From NCBI RefSeq assembly GCF_019469425.1, contig NZ_CP048272.1, forward strand, positions 248,001 to 312,000: a stretch of 64,000 nt of DNA, written 5' to 3'. Source of the stretch: Bifidobacterium asteroides. GTDB taxonomy: Bacteria > Actinomycetota > Actinomycetes > Actinomycetales > Bifidobacteriaceae. This document shows positions 1 through 8,843 of this stretch, one piece after another (the stretch's first letter is position 1; every line of letters begins with the position of its first letter). The translations under genes and the position numbers were made by a program. The notes beneath the pieces were generated by a model. It was not told the DNA's origin. It did not search any database and worked only from the letters and a program-made list of their open reading frames with translations.

Positions 1-1587
1 AAGGACAAGTTCAATATGAAGATGAAGGTGGTGGCCCCTGCTCAGACAGGTAATGCGGAGACCATCTTCCAGACTAGGGCGGCCACAGGCAACCTGGGCG
101 ACCTGATTTTGACCAACACAGACAACGGTCGTCTGGAGAAGCTGGTCAAGGCCAACCTGATTGCCGATATGACCCCTTACATGAAGAACGAGAAACACCT
201 CAAGCAGTTCCCGGGTGCCCTGGACAGGGTCACCAAGGTGGCGGGCAAGGATGGCATCTGGGGGGCCCCGTCCGATGTGGCCACCCAGTCCCCCTCCAAA
301 CCCTCCGCCGGTGACGAGCCAGGCACGGCCCCCCACATCCGCTGGGATTATTACCGCGAGGTGGGTTACCCCCAGATGAACAATCTGGATGACTTCCTCA
401 ACGTTCTCAAGCTCATGCAGGACAAGGCCCGTGAGAAAACCGGGAAGAGAGACATCTACGCCCTCAGCCTCTTCAAGGACTGGGACCAGGAAATGATGAA
501 GTATCCGATGGATATGGCCTCCTGGTACGGGTACAATTCCATGAACACGGTCCTTACCCGGGCCGACGGGAAGGACGACCAGCCTGTCACCAAGGAGGGC
601 GGCATCTACGAGCAGATGTTGCGTTTCCTCAACAAGGCCTCCCGGATGGGCCTGGTGGATCCGGATTCCTCCACTCAGACTTGGGATAACATCTCCCAGA
701 AGGTCCACCAGGGCAAGGTTTTGGCTGATATCTGGAGCTGGCTAGGCCAGCCGGCGGTCAACACCGTGGGTAATAAGGCCAAGGGGATTGGATTCATGCT
801 GGCCCCCGTACCTGGCCTGAAGGTCTACGTGGACGGGTTCATGCCCGACGGTCACGACCCGGTCATCGCCGTGGGTGCCAAGGCCAAGAACAAGCAGCGC
901 CTGGTCGACTTCATTGACTGGCTCTACTCGCCCGAGGGTGTCTACGCCACGGCCACCGGCGCCCAGGGACAGGCCTGCCCAGAGAAGATGTGCTGGGAGC
1001 GGACCAAGGACGGCAACAAGATGACCGACCTGGGCGTCAAGGCCATGTTCGGCCTGGCAGCCGAGGGAGACTCGAGCGGAAGCCAGCAGGTGCCTGACGA
1101 GTTCGGCGGCGGCCAGTACGGCAAGGGAGTGTCGATGATGCACTTCACCGGCATCCACAAGAACGACATCGACCCAACCACCAAGGAGACCTATAACCCC
1201 CAGCTGTGGAGGTCCGAGCTGGCCAAGCCCGATGCCCTGAGGGATGACTGGTCCGCTCACATGGGCGGTGCCAAGACCGCTCTGGAGTGGCTGCAGAATC
1301 ACGACGAGGCCATGGTCGCCGTTGGGGCGGGCTTCGTGGCCCCGACCGATGACTCATCCATCAAGGCCCTGCGCGGCCAGGTCAAGTCCGAGGTTGTTTC
1401 CCAGTCTTGGAAGGCTGTCTACGCCAAGGATGACAACGAGTTCAACACCATCCTGAAGACCATGAGAGACAACCTGAAGGGGCTTGGCTACGAGCAGGTC
1501 GAGAAGATCGACATGGCCAACGCCAAGGCTCAGACCAAGGCGCGTCAGGAGATCGTCAAGGAATGGGAGGCACAGCACGGCAGGTGA
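1..1587 (+). CDS. ABC importer oligosaccharide-binding lipoprotein, LplA type (5'-truncated by window)
   Basis: The reading frame is open from base 1, so the gene starts upstream; the first visible ATG (16) is internal. It aligns from its first residues with about residue 64 onward of the next gene, so roughly 63 residues including the lipoprotein signal are missing. The 528 visible residues contain the features of the large (about 580 aa) LplA/YtcQ class of solute-binding proteins, for example KAKNKQRLVDFIDWLYSPEG near residue 295. Such proteins are membrane-tethered and deliver oligosaccharides to LplB/LplC permeases. It forms a tandem pair with its close paralog at 1665. The ligand is not known; the locus suggests xyloglucan oligosaccharides (inference). 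Confidence 0.9.
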   Translation, partial: KDKFNMKMKVVAPAQTGNAETIFQTRAATGNLGDLILTNTDNGRLEKLVKANLIADMTPYMKNEKHLKQFPGALDRVTKVAGKDGIWGAPSDVATQSPSKPSAGDEPGTAPHIRWDYYREVGYPQMNNLDDFLNVLKLMQDKAREKTGKRDIYALSLFKDWDQEMMKYPMDMASWYGYNSMNTVLTRADGKDDQPVTKEGGIYEQMLRFLNKASRMGLVDPDSSTQTWDNISQKVHQGKVLADIWSWLGQPAVNTVGNKAKGIGFMLAPVPGLKVYVDGFMPDGHDPVIAVGAKAKNKQRLVDFIDWLYSPEGVYATATGAQGQACPEKMCWERTKDGNKMTDLGVKAMFGLAAEGDSSGSQQVPDEFGGGQYGKGVSMMHFTGIHKNDIDPTTKETYNPQLWRSELAKPDALRDDWSAHMGGAKTALEWLQNHDEAMVAVGAGFVAPTDDSSIKALRGQVKSEVVSQSWKAVYAKDDNEFNTILKTMRDNLKGLGYEQVEKIDMANAKAQTKARQEIVKEWEAQHGR

Positions 1588-1621
1588 TCCCGACCGGGGA
1601 AATCCGGACGGCGGTAAGAGA

Positions 1622-1640
1622 CGCCACTGGTTGGGTGGCG
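1622..1640 (+). other. Intercistronic hairpin between two binding-protein genes
   Basis: CGCCAC and GTGGCG form a 6-bp stem with a 7-nt loop in the 77-bp gap between the first two binding-protein genes. There is no T-tract, so it is more likely an mRNA-stability or read-through element than a terminator. Functional role is inference. Confidence 0.35.
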
Positions 1641-1664
1641 GATGACAAAGAAAGAAGAGAATCC

Positions 1665-3416
1665 ATGAACCTCAAGAAAAAAGCGATGGCGGCGATCGCC
1701 GTCGCCATCACCGGTGCCATGTCCCTGGCGGGCTGTGGCGGCGGCGCTAATTCAAGCGATGGCCCGGACGACCACTCTGAAATGACCGTCGAGATGTTCT
1801 CCCAGGACGCCACGGCCCAGGGTATTCAGAAGGGCTGGTTCGCCAAGCTGATCAAGGACAAGTTCAACATCAAGCTCAAGGTCATCGCACCGGGTGTCAC
1901 CGGCAACAGCGAGACGCTCTTCGAGACCCGTTCGGCAGCCGGGAACCTGGGCGACCTGATCCTGACCCATACGGGCAATGGCCGCCTGCAGAAGCTGGTT
2001 AAGGCCGATCTGATCACTGACCTGACCCCCTACATCAAGAACGAGAAGTACTTGAAGAAGTACAAGGGAGCCTTGGACAGGGTGACCAAGGTGGCCGGCA
2101 AGGAAGGCGTCTGGGGCATCCCCGGAAATGTGTCCTCGCAGTCCCCACTCAAGTCGAACGCCGGAGACGAGCCCGGCACGGCCCCCCACATCCGTTGGGA
2201 TTACTACCGTGAGGTCGGTTACCCGAAGATCGAGAACCTGGACGACTTCCTCAACGTCATGAAGCTCATGCAGGACAAGGCCCGGGCCGACACCGGCCAG
2301 AAGGACATCTACGCTCTCAGCCTTTTCAAGGACTGGGATGGAGAGATGATGAAGTTCCCCATGGATATGGCCTCCTGGTATGGATACAACACGATGAACT
2401 CGGTCCTGACCAAGGCTGACGGCTCCGATGACCAGACCCCCATCCAGGAGGGCGGCATCTACGAGCAGCTCCTGCGCTTCCTCAACAAGGCCCAGAGGAT
2501 GGGTCTGATCGATCCGGATTCCTCAACCCAGACCTGGGACAATGTCACCGCCAAGACCAGCCAAGGCAAGATGCTGGTCGACATCTGGTGCTGGCTGGGC
2601 CAGCCCCGCATCAACTCCGCTGCCAACAAGGCCAAGGGAATCGGGTTCATGTTGGCGCCCTTGGAGGACATGAACATTTATTCGGAAGGCTTTGCTCCCG
2701 ATGGGGTGGATCCCATACTGGCAATCGGTGCCAAGGCCAAGAACAAGCAGCGCCTGGTCGACTTCCTCGACTGGCTCTACTCGCCTGAGGGTGTCTATGC
2801 CACGGCCCAGAACGCAGGTGGCCCCGTCTGTCCGGAAAAGCTCTGTTGGACTAGGAGCTCTGAAGGCAACAAGCTGACCGATTTCGGCCTCAAAGCTATG
2901 AACGAGGCCGACGGGCTGAAGGTTCCTGCAGAGTTCGGCGGCGGTGACTACAACAAGGGCATCTCCATGATGCACTTCCAGGGGCTGAACCAGAACGACA
3001 TCGACCCGAACACCGAGGAGACTTACAATCCGGCCCTGTGGAAAACCGAACTGGCAAAGCCCAACGCCCTGAGGGATGATTGGTCCGCCCACATGGACGG
3101 CGCCAAGACGGCCTTGGAGTATCTGGAGAAGCGCAAACAGGTCGTGGTCGCCCCCGGAGCAGGATACATTCCACCCGAGGAAGACTCCCAGATCACCGCA
3201 GTTCGGGGCCAGGTCAAGTCCGAGATCGTCTCCCAGTCCTGGAAGGCGGTCTATGCCAAGGACGACAACGAGTTCAACGCCATCCTGAAGACCATGCGCA
3301 ACAATGTGAAGGGGCTTGGCTACGACAAGATCGAGAAGATCGACATGGCCAACGCCAAGGCCCAGACCAAGGCACGCCAGGACATCGTGAAGGAGTACGA
3401 GAACAGGACCAAGTGA
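1665..3416 (+). CDS. ABC importer oligosaccharide-binding lipoprotein, LplA type (second copy)
   Basis: A 583-aa extracellular lipoprotein. The start at 1665 gives a clean signal peptide (MNLKKKAMAAIAVAITG) with lipobox LAGC and lipidated Cys24, followed by a Gly/Ser/Asp-rich linker; AAGAAGAGA upstream is the likely ribosome site. Starting at the longer ATG (1563) would bury the signal peptide and overlap the previous gene. The body is a large type LplA solute-binding protein, closely similar to the gene at 1-1587. A candidate intrinsic terminator at 3487-3530 ends this pair, so it is probably not in the same transcript as the permeases at 4669. Ligand unknown; a plant-wall oligosaccharide is likely from context. 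Confidence 0.93.
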   Translation: MNLKKKAMAAIAVAITGAMSLAGCGGGANSSDGPDDHSEMTVEMFSQDATAQGIQKGWFAKLIKDKFNIKLKVIAPGVTGNSETLFETRSAAGNLGDLILTHTGNGRLQKLVKADLITDLTPYIKNEKYLKKYKGALDRVTKVAGKEGVWGIPGNVSSQSPLKSNAGDEPGTAPHIRWDYYREVGYPKIENLDDFLNVMKLMQDKARADTGQKDIYALSLFKDWDGEMMKFPMDMASWYGYNTMNSVLTKADGSDDQTPIQEGGIYEQLLRFLNKAQRMGLIDPDSSTQTWDNVTAKTSQGKMLVDIWCWLGQPRINSAANKAKGIGFMLAPLEDMNIYSEGFAPDGVDPILAIGAKAKNKQRLVDFLDWLYSPEGVYATAQNAGGPVCPEKLCWTRSSEGNKLTDFGLKAMNEADGLKVPAEFGGGDYNKGISMMHFQGLNQNDIDPNTEETYNPALWKTELAKPNALRDDWSAHMDGAKTALEYLEKRKQVVVAPGAGYIPPEEDSQITAVRGQVKSEIVSQSWKAVYAKDDNEFNAILKTMRNNVKGLGYDKIEKIDMANAKAQTKARQDIVKEYENRTK

Positions 3417-3486
3417 TTCCACGACTTCGGTCCACCCGGCGGTTCAGGATCCGTCAGCAGGGCCGGGGCCCATCGGTTAGCGAGGG

Positions 3487-3530
3487 GGCGGTGCCCGCCA
3501 GGCTCTGAGGTCGGCAGGCGCCGCCTCTTT
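3487..3530 (+). terminator. Probable intrinsic terminator after the first binding-protein pair
   Basis: Arms 3487-3499 (GGCGGTGCCCGCC) and 3513-3525 (GGCAGGCGCCGCC) pair over 13 positions with one C-A mismatch and one U-G wobble, followed by TCTTT. It lies 70 bp after the stop codon. The T-tract is short, so strength is uncertain. Confidence 0.55.
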
Positions 3531-3689
3531 CCGCACCCTGTATGCCCTCATGCAGTTCGGACGCAACTGCGGTTTATGCGCGCGACCTATGCGCAGCCAA
3601 TCCATGCGAAGTGTGACCTGCCATTCAGTGGGCTGGGTGGGAGGTGACGGCACCGTCCTGGTCGTGCCATGCGCTACTTCCTCGCAGCC

Positions 3690-4340
3690 TCACAGGGAAC
3701 CGTTCTTGTAGGTGGTCTGGGTGTCCCCCTTGGCGCCCCGCTCGAAACGGTCGAAGGCTCGTAGATAGATCAGCGACTTGGCGTATGCCAGCCAGGAGAA
3801 GCCGAAGATGATGGCTAGGACCCGCAGGAAGGGCACATAGTAGACGAGGAAGGCGAAGGCCACGTCGATGGCCAAAAGGCAGATGGCATAGAGGGGGATC
3901 CCCATGGGAACCCCTACGGATAACTTGAAGAAACCCCAGACCGTATTGGTGTAGCGGGACTGCAGGGGGTAGAAGAACTCGTATGAGAAGATTAGAAGGA
4001 CGGTTCCGATGATCAGGATAATGAGGGCGGGATAGATCATCGCCCCCTTCATGCTCAGCCAGAAGGTCAGGGAGTAAATGACGATGCCCCCCAGCGCCGC
4101 GTGGATGATGAAGGCGATGATGGACTGTTTGAACTCCCGGACGAAGCGTTGCAGGTACTGTCGGCAGAGGGGGATGTCCTCGTGGTCGTCATAGGCGAAG
4201 ACCGTGCCGTAGAGGGCGCTGCGGGCGGGACCTATCGTGATCAGGGGTATGCAGGTGACGACGAAGAGCAGATTCAGGGCAGTGAATCTGAGAAGGGTGT
4301 TCACGAACTGCCAGAAAGGACTTTCGAGGTTGAAGCGCAT
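3690..4340 (-). CDS. YesL-family (DUF624) integral membrane protein
   Basis: A 216-aa polytopic membrane protein with about five to six hydrophobic segments. The N-terminal pattern (NLESPFWQFVNTLLRFTALN, then PLITIGPARSALYGTVFAYD) is typical of the DUF624/YesL family. These small membrane proteins commonly sit beside LplABC-type oligosaccharide importers in Firmicutes and bifidobacteria; their biochemical role is not established. It is transcribed against its neighbours, between the binding-protein pair and the divergent permease operon. AAAGGCGG lies a few bases upstream of the ATG. A second DUF624 gene occurs at 61716 beside the other LplBC pair, which supports a link to this transporter class. 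Confidence 0.85.
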   Translation of the reverse strand: MRFNLESPFWQFVNTLLRFTALNLLFVVTCIPLITIGPARSALYGTVFAYDDHEDIPLCRQYLQRFVREFKQSIIAFIIHAALGGIVIYSLTFWLSMKGAMIYPALIILIIGTVLLIFSYEFFYPLQSRYTNTVWGFFKLSVGVPMGIPLYAICLLAIDVAFAFLVYYVPFLRVLAIIFGFSWLAYAKSLIYLRAFDRFERGAKGDTQTTYKNGSL

Positions 4341-4542
4341 GATCCGCCTTTCTCTTTTGACTTTACCTGCCGGTGCGTCGGCAGGGGCTGCGGCGTGTGG
4401 GCAGAAGGGTTGGCGCGGCCATCCTCTTGTTCTGTCTGCAGCCTCGTCGGCTGCAGGACCATCTGCCGGACGGGCCTGACTGGATTCATGGGCGGGAGCG
4501 GCCCTGCCTCACGTGGTGACATGCCTTGTAGAGCACCGTGGC

Positions 4543-4571
4543 TTGACAGCTAAGTTAAATCGGTGTACTAA
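4543..4571 (+). promoter_or_regulatory. Strong sigma-70-type promoter for the permease/xyloglucan operon
   Basis: TTGACA (4543-4548), a 17-bp spacer and TACTAA (4566-4571), followed by an unusually AT-rich stretch to about 4608. It lies in the 328-bp gap between the DUF624 gene and the permease gene; the rest of that gap shows no gene. It is the only strong promoter seen before the long run of co-directional genes ending at 20070. Confidence 0.7.
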
Positions 4572-4668
4572 TCTATTTACAAACATATAAATAAGCCTAC
4601 TACGATCTATACGGCGCATGGCTGGCAACGCAAGGAAGCGGGCTTATGGGAAAAGACAGGAGGGCAGG

Positions 4669-5640
4669 ATGTCAACTGGCGACATTCCGTTGAACGCTAC
4701 CCGGCGGAGTAGGTCTAAACGCCAAGGGGGCATAAGCGGCAAGAAGAAACACAGCATCAACCTCTTCCTTTTGACCGTCCCCTTTCTGATACTGGTCATC
4801 CTCTTCAGTTACTATCCTCTGCTCGGCTGGGTGTATGCCTTCTATGACTATCAGCCGCCCATTCCCCTGTCGGAGAGCGAATTCGTCGGCTTCCAGTGGT
4901 TCAAGATGATCGTCCAGAACCCGGCCCAGCTGCACACGGTCGGCCAGGTCCTGATCAACACCTTCGTGATGAGCGGACTGGGCATTCTGACCTCATTCTT
5001 TCCGCTGTTCTTCGCCATCGGCCTCAATGAGATTCGCAACAAACACTTCAAGAACGTTATCCAGACCCTGACTACCCTGCCCAACTTCATCAGCTGGGTC
5101 CTGGTCTACGCCGTGGCATTCGCCATGTTCTCCTCCACTGGCATGGTCAATGAGCTCCTGCAGAACATCCACCTGATTTCACAGCCCATCCACTTCCTGG
5201 ATTCCGACAGCGGGACCTACATCAAGATGCTCCTGTGGAGCCTGTGGAAGGGGCTGGGCTGGGGGTCCATACTCTATCTGGCGGGCATCGCAGGCATTGA
5301 TCCGGAGCTTTACGAGGCCGCCCAAGTGGACGGCGCCAACCGGTTCCAGCAGATCATCCACGTCACGGTCCCGCAGCTCATGCCCACCTACCTGGTCATG
5401 CTGATGCTGAGCGTCTCCAACTTCCTGAACAATGGGATGGACCAGTACTTCGTCTTCCAGAACGCCTTCAACCTCAAGCACATCCAGGTGCTTGACCTCT
5501 ACGTCTACAACGTGGGCATGGGCCAGAACAGCCTCTCTCTCGCTACTGCCATATCCATGCTGAAATCCCTGGTCAGCGTGGTCCTCCTGTTCCTGGTCAA
5601 TTGGGCCTCGAAGCGGACCCGTGGCGAGTCAATTATCTGA
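4669..5640 (+). CDS. ABC importer permease, LplB type
   Basis: A 323-aa inner-membrane permease of the carbohydrate uptake family with about six transmembrane helices after a basic N-terminus. The ATPase-coupling EAA loop is visible as EAAQVDGANRFQQIIHV near residue 217. AGGAGG at 4658-4663 is 5 nt before the ATG at 4669, preferred over the earlier ATG at 4618. It pairs with the LplC-type permease 20 bp downstream. No ATPase gene is present, so the pair probably uses a shared MsmK-like ATPase encoded elsewhere, as is common for bifidobacterial sugar importers. Partner binding proteins are encoded at 6938 and 8844 and possibly 1-3416. Confidence 0.92.
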   Translation: MSTGDIPLNATRRSRSKRQGGISGKKKHSINLFLLTVPFLILVILFSYYPLLGWVYAFYDYQPPIPLSESEFVGFQWFKMIVQNPAQLHTVGQVLINTFVMSGLGILTSFFPLFFAIGLNEIRNKHFKNVIQTLTTLPNFISWVLVYAVAFAMFSSTGMVNELLQNIHLISQPIHFLDSDSGTYIKMLLWSLWKGLGWGSILYLAGIAGIDPELYEAAQVDGANRFQQIIHVTVPQLMPTYLVMLMLSVSNFLNNGMDQYFVFQNAFNLKHIQVLDLYVYNVGMGQNSLSLATAISMLKSLVSVVLLFLVNWASKRTRGESII

Positions 5641-5660
5641 GCGTTAAGGGGAAAACAATC

Positions 5661-6602
5661 ATGAGTGACAGCATGGCAATCGGATCGAAGGGTGTCTCTC
5701 CTCTCCTGCAGCGGACCAAGGGCGAGAAGGTGTTCAATGTCTTCAACATCGCCTTCTTCATCCTCTTCGCTTTCATCTGCGTCTACCCGTTCTATTACCT
5801 GATCATCAACAGCATCTCCGACAACACCCTGAGTGCCGCCGGCAAGATCACCGTCCTGCCCAAGGGGATCCACTGGAGCAACTATGTGGAGGTCTTCAAG
5901 CTGGAGGGCCTGGGCACGGCTGCCATGGTCTCCCTGGGACGTACCGTGATCGGTGCGACCCTGACCGTGCTGGCCAGTGCCTTCCTGGGCTTCCTCTTCA
6001 CCCAGCAGGGCATGTGGCACCGCAAGTTCTGGTACCGCTTCATCATCGTGACCATGTACTTCAATGCCGGCCTGATTCCCATGTTCATTACGATGAAGAA
6101 CCTGGGTCTGACCAATAACTTCTGGGTGTACATCCTGCCGGCCATCGTGCAGCCCTTCAACATCATCCTGGTGAAGACCTACATCGAATCCATCCCCTCC
6201 TCCCTCCAGGAGGCGGCCGAGGTGGACGGCGCCGGCACCCTGACCGTCTTTTTCAAGATCGTCCTGCCTATGTGCACGCCGATCCTGGCCACGGTGGCCA
6301 TCTTCTCGGCCGTGGGCCAGTGGAATTCCTTCCAGGACACCCTGATCTACATGACTGATTCCAAGCTCTACTCCCTGCAGTACCTGCTCTATCAGTACAT
6401 CAACCAAGCAAGCTCCCTGGCCAGCGCCGTCAAGGCCAGCGCTGGCGGGGCCTTGAACATGGCTGCTCTGGCCACCCAGCAGACCCCGTCGTCGATCAGG
6501 ATGACCGTCTCGGTGATCGTGGTCCTGCCCATCCTCTTTATCTACCCGCTCTTCCAGCGTTACTTCGTCAAGGGCATGATGCTCGGCGCAGTCAAGGGCT
6601 GA
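5661..6602 (+). CDS. ABC importer permease, LplC/YtcP type
   Basis: A 313-aa permease with about six membrane helices, forming the heterodimer partner of the LplB-type protein. The EAA loop reads EAAEVDGAGTLTVFFKIVLP, and the protein ends with the family's typical YFVKGMMLGAVKG tail. The start at 5661 has AAGGGGA 8 nt upstream; the longer frame from 5601 overlaps the previous gene. It lies in an operon with the upstream permease and downstream binding proteins. Confidence 0.92.
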   Translation: MSDSMAIGSKGVSPLLQRTKGEKVFNVFNIAFFILFAFICVYPFYYLIINSISDNTLSAAGKITVLPKGIHWSNYVEVFKLEGLGTAAMVSLGRTVIGATLTVLASAFLGFLFTQQGMWHRKFWYRFIIVTMYFNAGLIPMFITMKNLGLTNNFWVYILPAIVQPFNIILVKTYIESIPSSLQEAAEVDGAGTLTVFFKIVLPMCTPILATVAIFSAVGQWNSFQDTLIYMTDSKLYSLQYLLYQYINQASSLASAVKASAGGALNMAALATQQTPSSIRMTVSVIVVLPILFIYPLFQRYFVKGMMLGAVKG

Positions 6603-6694
6603 TCGAGAGGAGGCGCAACCTCGCTGCTGTGTGGATCTGATCCCACGCGGCGGCCAAGAAGCGTTCATGTCGATTCATCAAGGAGGACAAATCG

Positions 6695-6769
6695 ATGAGA
6701 GATGCGAGGTCGGCAGTGGCCCCGCCGATCCGAAGAAGACCACGGAGCCGTCGGCGGGCAGAGGCCTAG
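6695..6769 (+). CDS. Possible 24-codon leader peptide in the 335-bp gap
   Basis: The gap 6603-6937 between the LplC gene and the next binding protein has no conventional gene. Inside it, AAGGAGG (6680-6686) stands 8 nt before an ATG (6695) that opens a 24-codon frame ending in TAG at 6767-6769. The peptide is very Arg-rich at its C-terminus (RRRPRSRRRA). The near-perfect ribosome site is the only support; it may be a decayed gene start or a leader controlling the binding protein. No known family. Confidence 0.25.
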   Translation: MRDARSAVAPPIRRRPRSRRRAEA

Positions 6770-6937
6770 AGGCCGGGAGCATGGACCGAGGAGGGCCCTG
6801 CAGGCCATTGAGACAATCGTATGAACAACAAGGATGTAAGCGGAAGTCAGAACACTCCCGATGACCTGCGGTCCGTCGACTTGCCGAAGGCGACAGGGCG
6901 GGCCCAGGAGCCGGACAGTGTCTGGAAAGGGGAAACA

Positions 6938-8686
6938 ATGCAAGCCAAGAAGCTGACGGCGGTGGCTGCTGCTGTCATAACCGTGTCCATGGCCTTGGCG
7001 GGCTGTGGCGGGGGGGACAACTCAGCCAACGAAAAGGACGATGGGTCACTTATGCAAGTGGACGTCTTCGATGGCCTGGCCAACTACCAGGGCATCCAGA
7101 AGGGCTGGTTCGCCAAGATGGTCAAGGACAAGTTCAACCTCAAGTTGAACATCGTGGCTCCCAATGTTGCGGGCGGGGGCAGCACCCTCTTCGATACCCG
7201 TTCGGCAGCCGGGAACCTGGGCGACATCATCATCACCGGCTCCGGCTCCGGCCAGGCGGCCAAGTTGGTCAAGGCCCATCTGATTGACGACATGACGCCG
7301 TACCTGAAGAATGCCAAGAACATCAAGAAGTACAAGTCCGCCACTGATGCCTTCAACAAAACGGCTGGACAGACCAGCGGGGTCTGGGGGCTGCCCGGGT
7401 CGGTCACTTCCCTGCCGCCTACGGAGCCCTCCGAGGGGCTGGAGCCCACCTTCGGCCCTTATGTGCGGTGGGACATCTACAAGGAAGTCGGATATCCCAG
7501 GATCGCCAACCTGGATGATCTGGTCACGGTCCTCAAGCAGATGCAGGACAAGGCCCGAGCCGAGACCGGCGACAAGAACGTCTACGCCATGTCCCTCTTC
7601 AAGGACTGGGACGGCAACATGATGAACAACGCCAAGCAGCCCACCTGCTACTACGGTTACGACGAGATGGGCTTCGTCCTGGCCAAGGCCGACGGCTCCG
7701 ACTACCAGTCGGTCACCAAGAAGGGCGGAATGTACGAGAAGGCCCTCCAGTTCTTCAACAAGGCATCGCAGGCCGGCCTGGTCGACCCCGAGTCGACCAC
7801 CCAGAACTACGACACCATGTATGCCAAGTACCAGCAGGGCAAGATCCTCTTTTCCTTCTGGCCTTGGCTAGGGCAGGCAGCCTACAACACCACGGACAAC
7901 AAGGCCCAGGGCAAGGGCTTCATGATCGCCCCCCTGGAAGACATGAAGATCTTCTCCTACGGAGCCACGCCCGACGGGGGGAGCACCTTCATCGCCCTGG
8001 GTTCCAAGGCCAAGAACAAGCAACGCCTGGTCAACTTCATCGACTGGCTCTATTCGTCTGAGGGAGTCTACGCCTCTGGTGCCCAGACCGGCGGGTCCGC
8101 TGGTCCAAAGAATCTGAACTGGACGGTCAAGGACGGCAAGCCCGAGCTGACCGATTTCGGCGAGAAGGTCCTCTTTGGCAACGGTGCCAACGTGCCGGCC
8201 GATTGGGGGGGCGGCACCTACAAGGACGGGGTCTCGGCCTTGAACTACCCGACTGTGATCGTCCAGGACAAGGATCCCTCCACGGGCTACCCCTACAACG
8301 CCAGCATGTGGCCCTCGCAGCTGGCCAAAAACACAGACCCTCTGAGTACCGACTGGTCCGCCCACATGGGCGGGGCCAAGACCACCATGGAATATCTGAA
8401 GAAGAGCAACAAGATCTTGGTGGCCCCCGGTTCCAGCTACGTGACCCCGGACGAGTCCTCCCAGATCAAGACCCTTCGTGGCCAGGTGAAGACCGAGATC
8501 GTCAACGCCTCCTGGAAAGCCTCCTTCGCCAAGGATGACAACGAGTTCAATGCCATCCTCGATGAGATGCGCTCCAAAGTTGACGGGATGGGCTTCAAGC
8601 AGGTTCTCGATGTGGACATGAAGGACGCCAAGGACCAGAACACGGCCCGGGTGAACATCAAGAAGCAGTTCGAAGACAAGAAGTGA
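6938..8686 (+). CDS. ABC importer oligosaccharide-binding lipoprotein, LplA type (third copy)
   Basis: A 582-aa lipoprotein. The start at 6938 follows GGAAAGGGG and gives the signal MQAKKLTAVAAAVITVSMAL with lipobox LAGC and Cys23, then a Gly-rich linker coded by a 7-G run. It is a large LplA-type binding protein that should capture an oligosaccharide for the permease pair immediately upstream. It is most similar to the next gene (8844), with a 93-bp stretch (7654-7746) identical to 9563-9655. It differs more from the first pair (1-3416), so the four copies form two pairs. Different copies may bind xyloglucan fragments differing in side chains (inference). Confidence 0.93.
   Translation: MQAKKLTAVAAAVITVSMALAGCGGGDNSANEKDDGSLMQVDVFDGLANYQGIQKGWFAKMVKDKFNLKLNIVAPNVAGGGSTLFDTRSAAGNLGDIIITGSGSGQAAKLVKAHLIDDMTPYLKNAKNIKKYKSATDAFNKTAGQTSGVWGLPGSVTSLPPTEPSEGLEPTFGPYVRWDIYKEVGYPRIANLDDLVTVLKQMQDKARAETGDKNVYAMSLFKDWDGNMMNNAKQPTCYYGYDEMGFVLAKADGSDYQSVTKKGGMYEKALQFFNKASQAGLVDPESTTQNYDTMYAKYQQGKILFSFWPWLGQAAYNTTDNKAQGKGFMIAPLEDMKIFSYGATPDGGSTFIALGSKAKNKQRLVNFIDWLYSSEGVYASGAQTGGSAGPKNLNWTVKDGKPELTDFGEKVLFGNGANVPADWGGGTYKDGVSALNYPTVIVQDKDPSTGYPYNASMWPSQLAKNTDPLSTDWSAHMGGAKTTMEYLKKSNKILVAPGSSYVTPDESSQIKTLRGQVKTEIVNASWKASFAKDDNEFNAILDEMRSKVDGMGFKQVLDVDMKDAKDQNTARVNIKKQFEDKK
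7654..7746 (+). repeat. Direct repeat copy A within binding-protein genes
   Basis: These 93 bases are identical to 9563-9655, 1909 bp downstream in the same orientation and the same codon frame. They encode the segment around GYDEMGFVLAKADGSDYQSV. Identity at synonymous sites points to recent duplication or gene conversion. Confidence 0.85.
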
Positions 8687-8765
8687 ACCGGAAGATGGGC
8701 GTCCGGCCTCCGTCGGGATTTCCCGGCGACCCCGACCTCACGTGAAGATTTGTCCACTCCGGACA

Positions 8766-8816
8766 GCCCGTGCCGGGCGACCGCACGGGCCGACCGGGGA
8801 GTCTGAAAACCAGACT
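8766..8816 (+). other. Two consecutive hairpins between binding-protein genes 3 and 4
   Basis: GCCCGTGC (8766-8773) pairs with GCACGGGC (8783-8790), and AGTCTG (8800-8805) pairs with CAGACT (8811-8816). They lie within the 157-bp intercistronic gap, ending 27 nt before the chosen start codon. There is no T-tract. They could protect or space the mRNA between cistrons (inference). Confidence 0.35.
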
Positions 8817-8843
8817 ATGGCAGAGAAAGGTAACAAGGAAACC

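Noticed and set aside
7007-7015. 7-G run after the lipobox of the third binding protein as a phase-variable tract
   Set aside because: In frame, short, and runs of 6-7 G are common in this GC-rich window.
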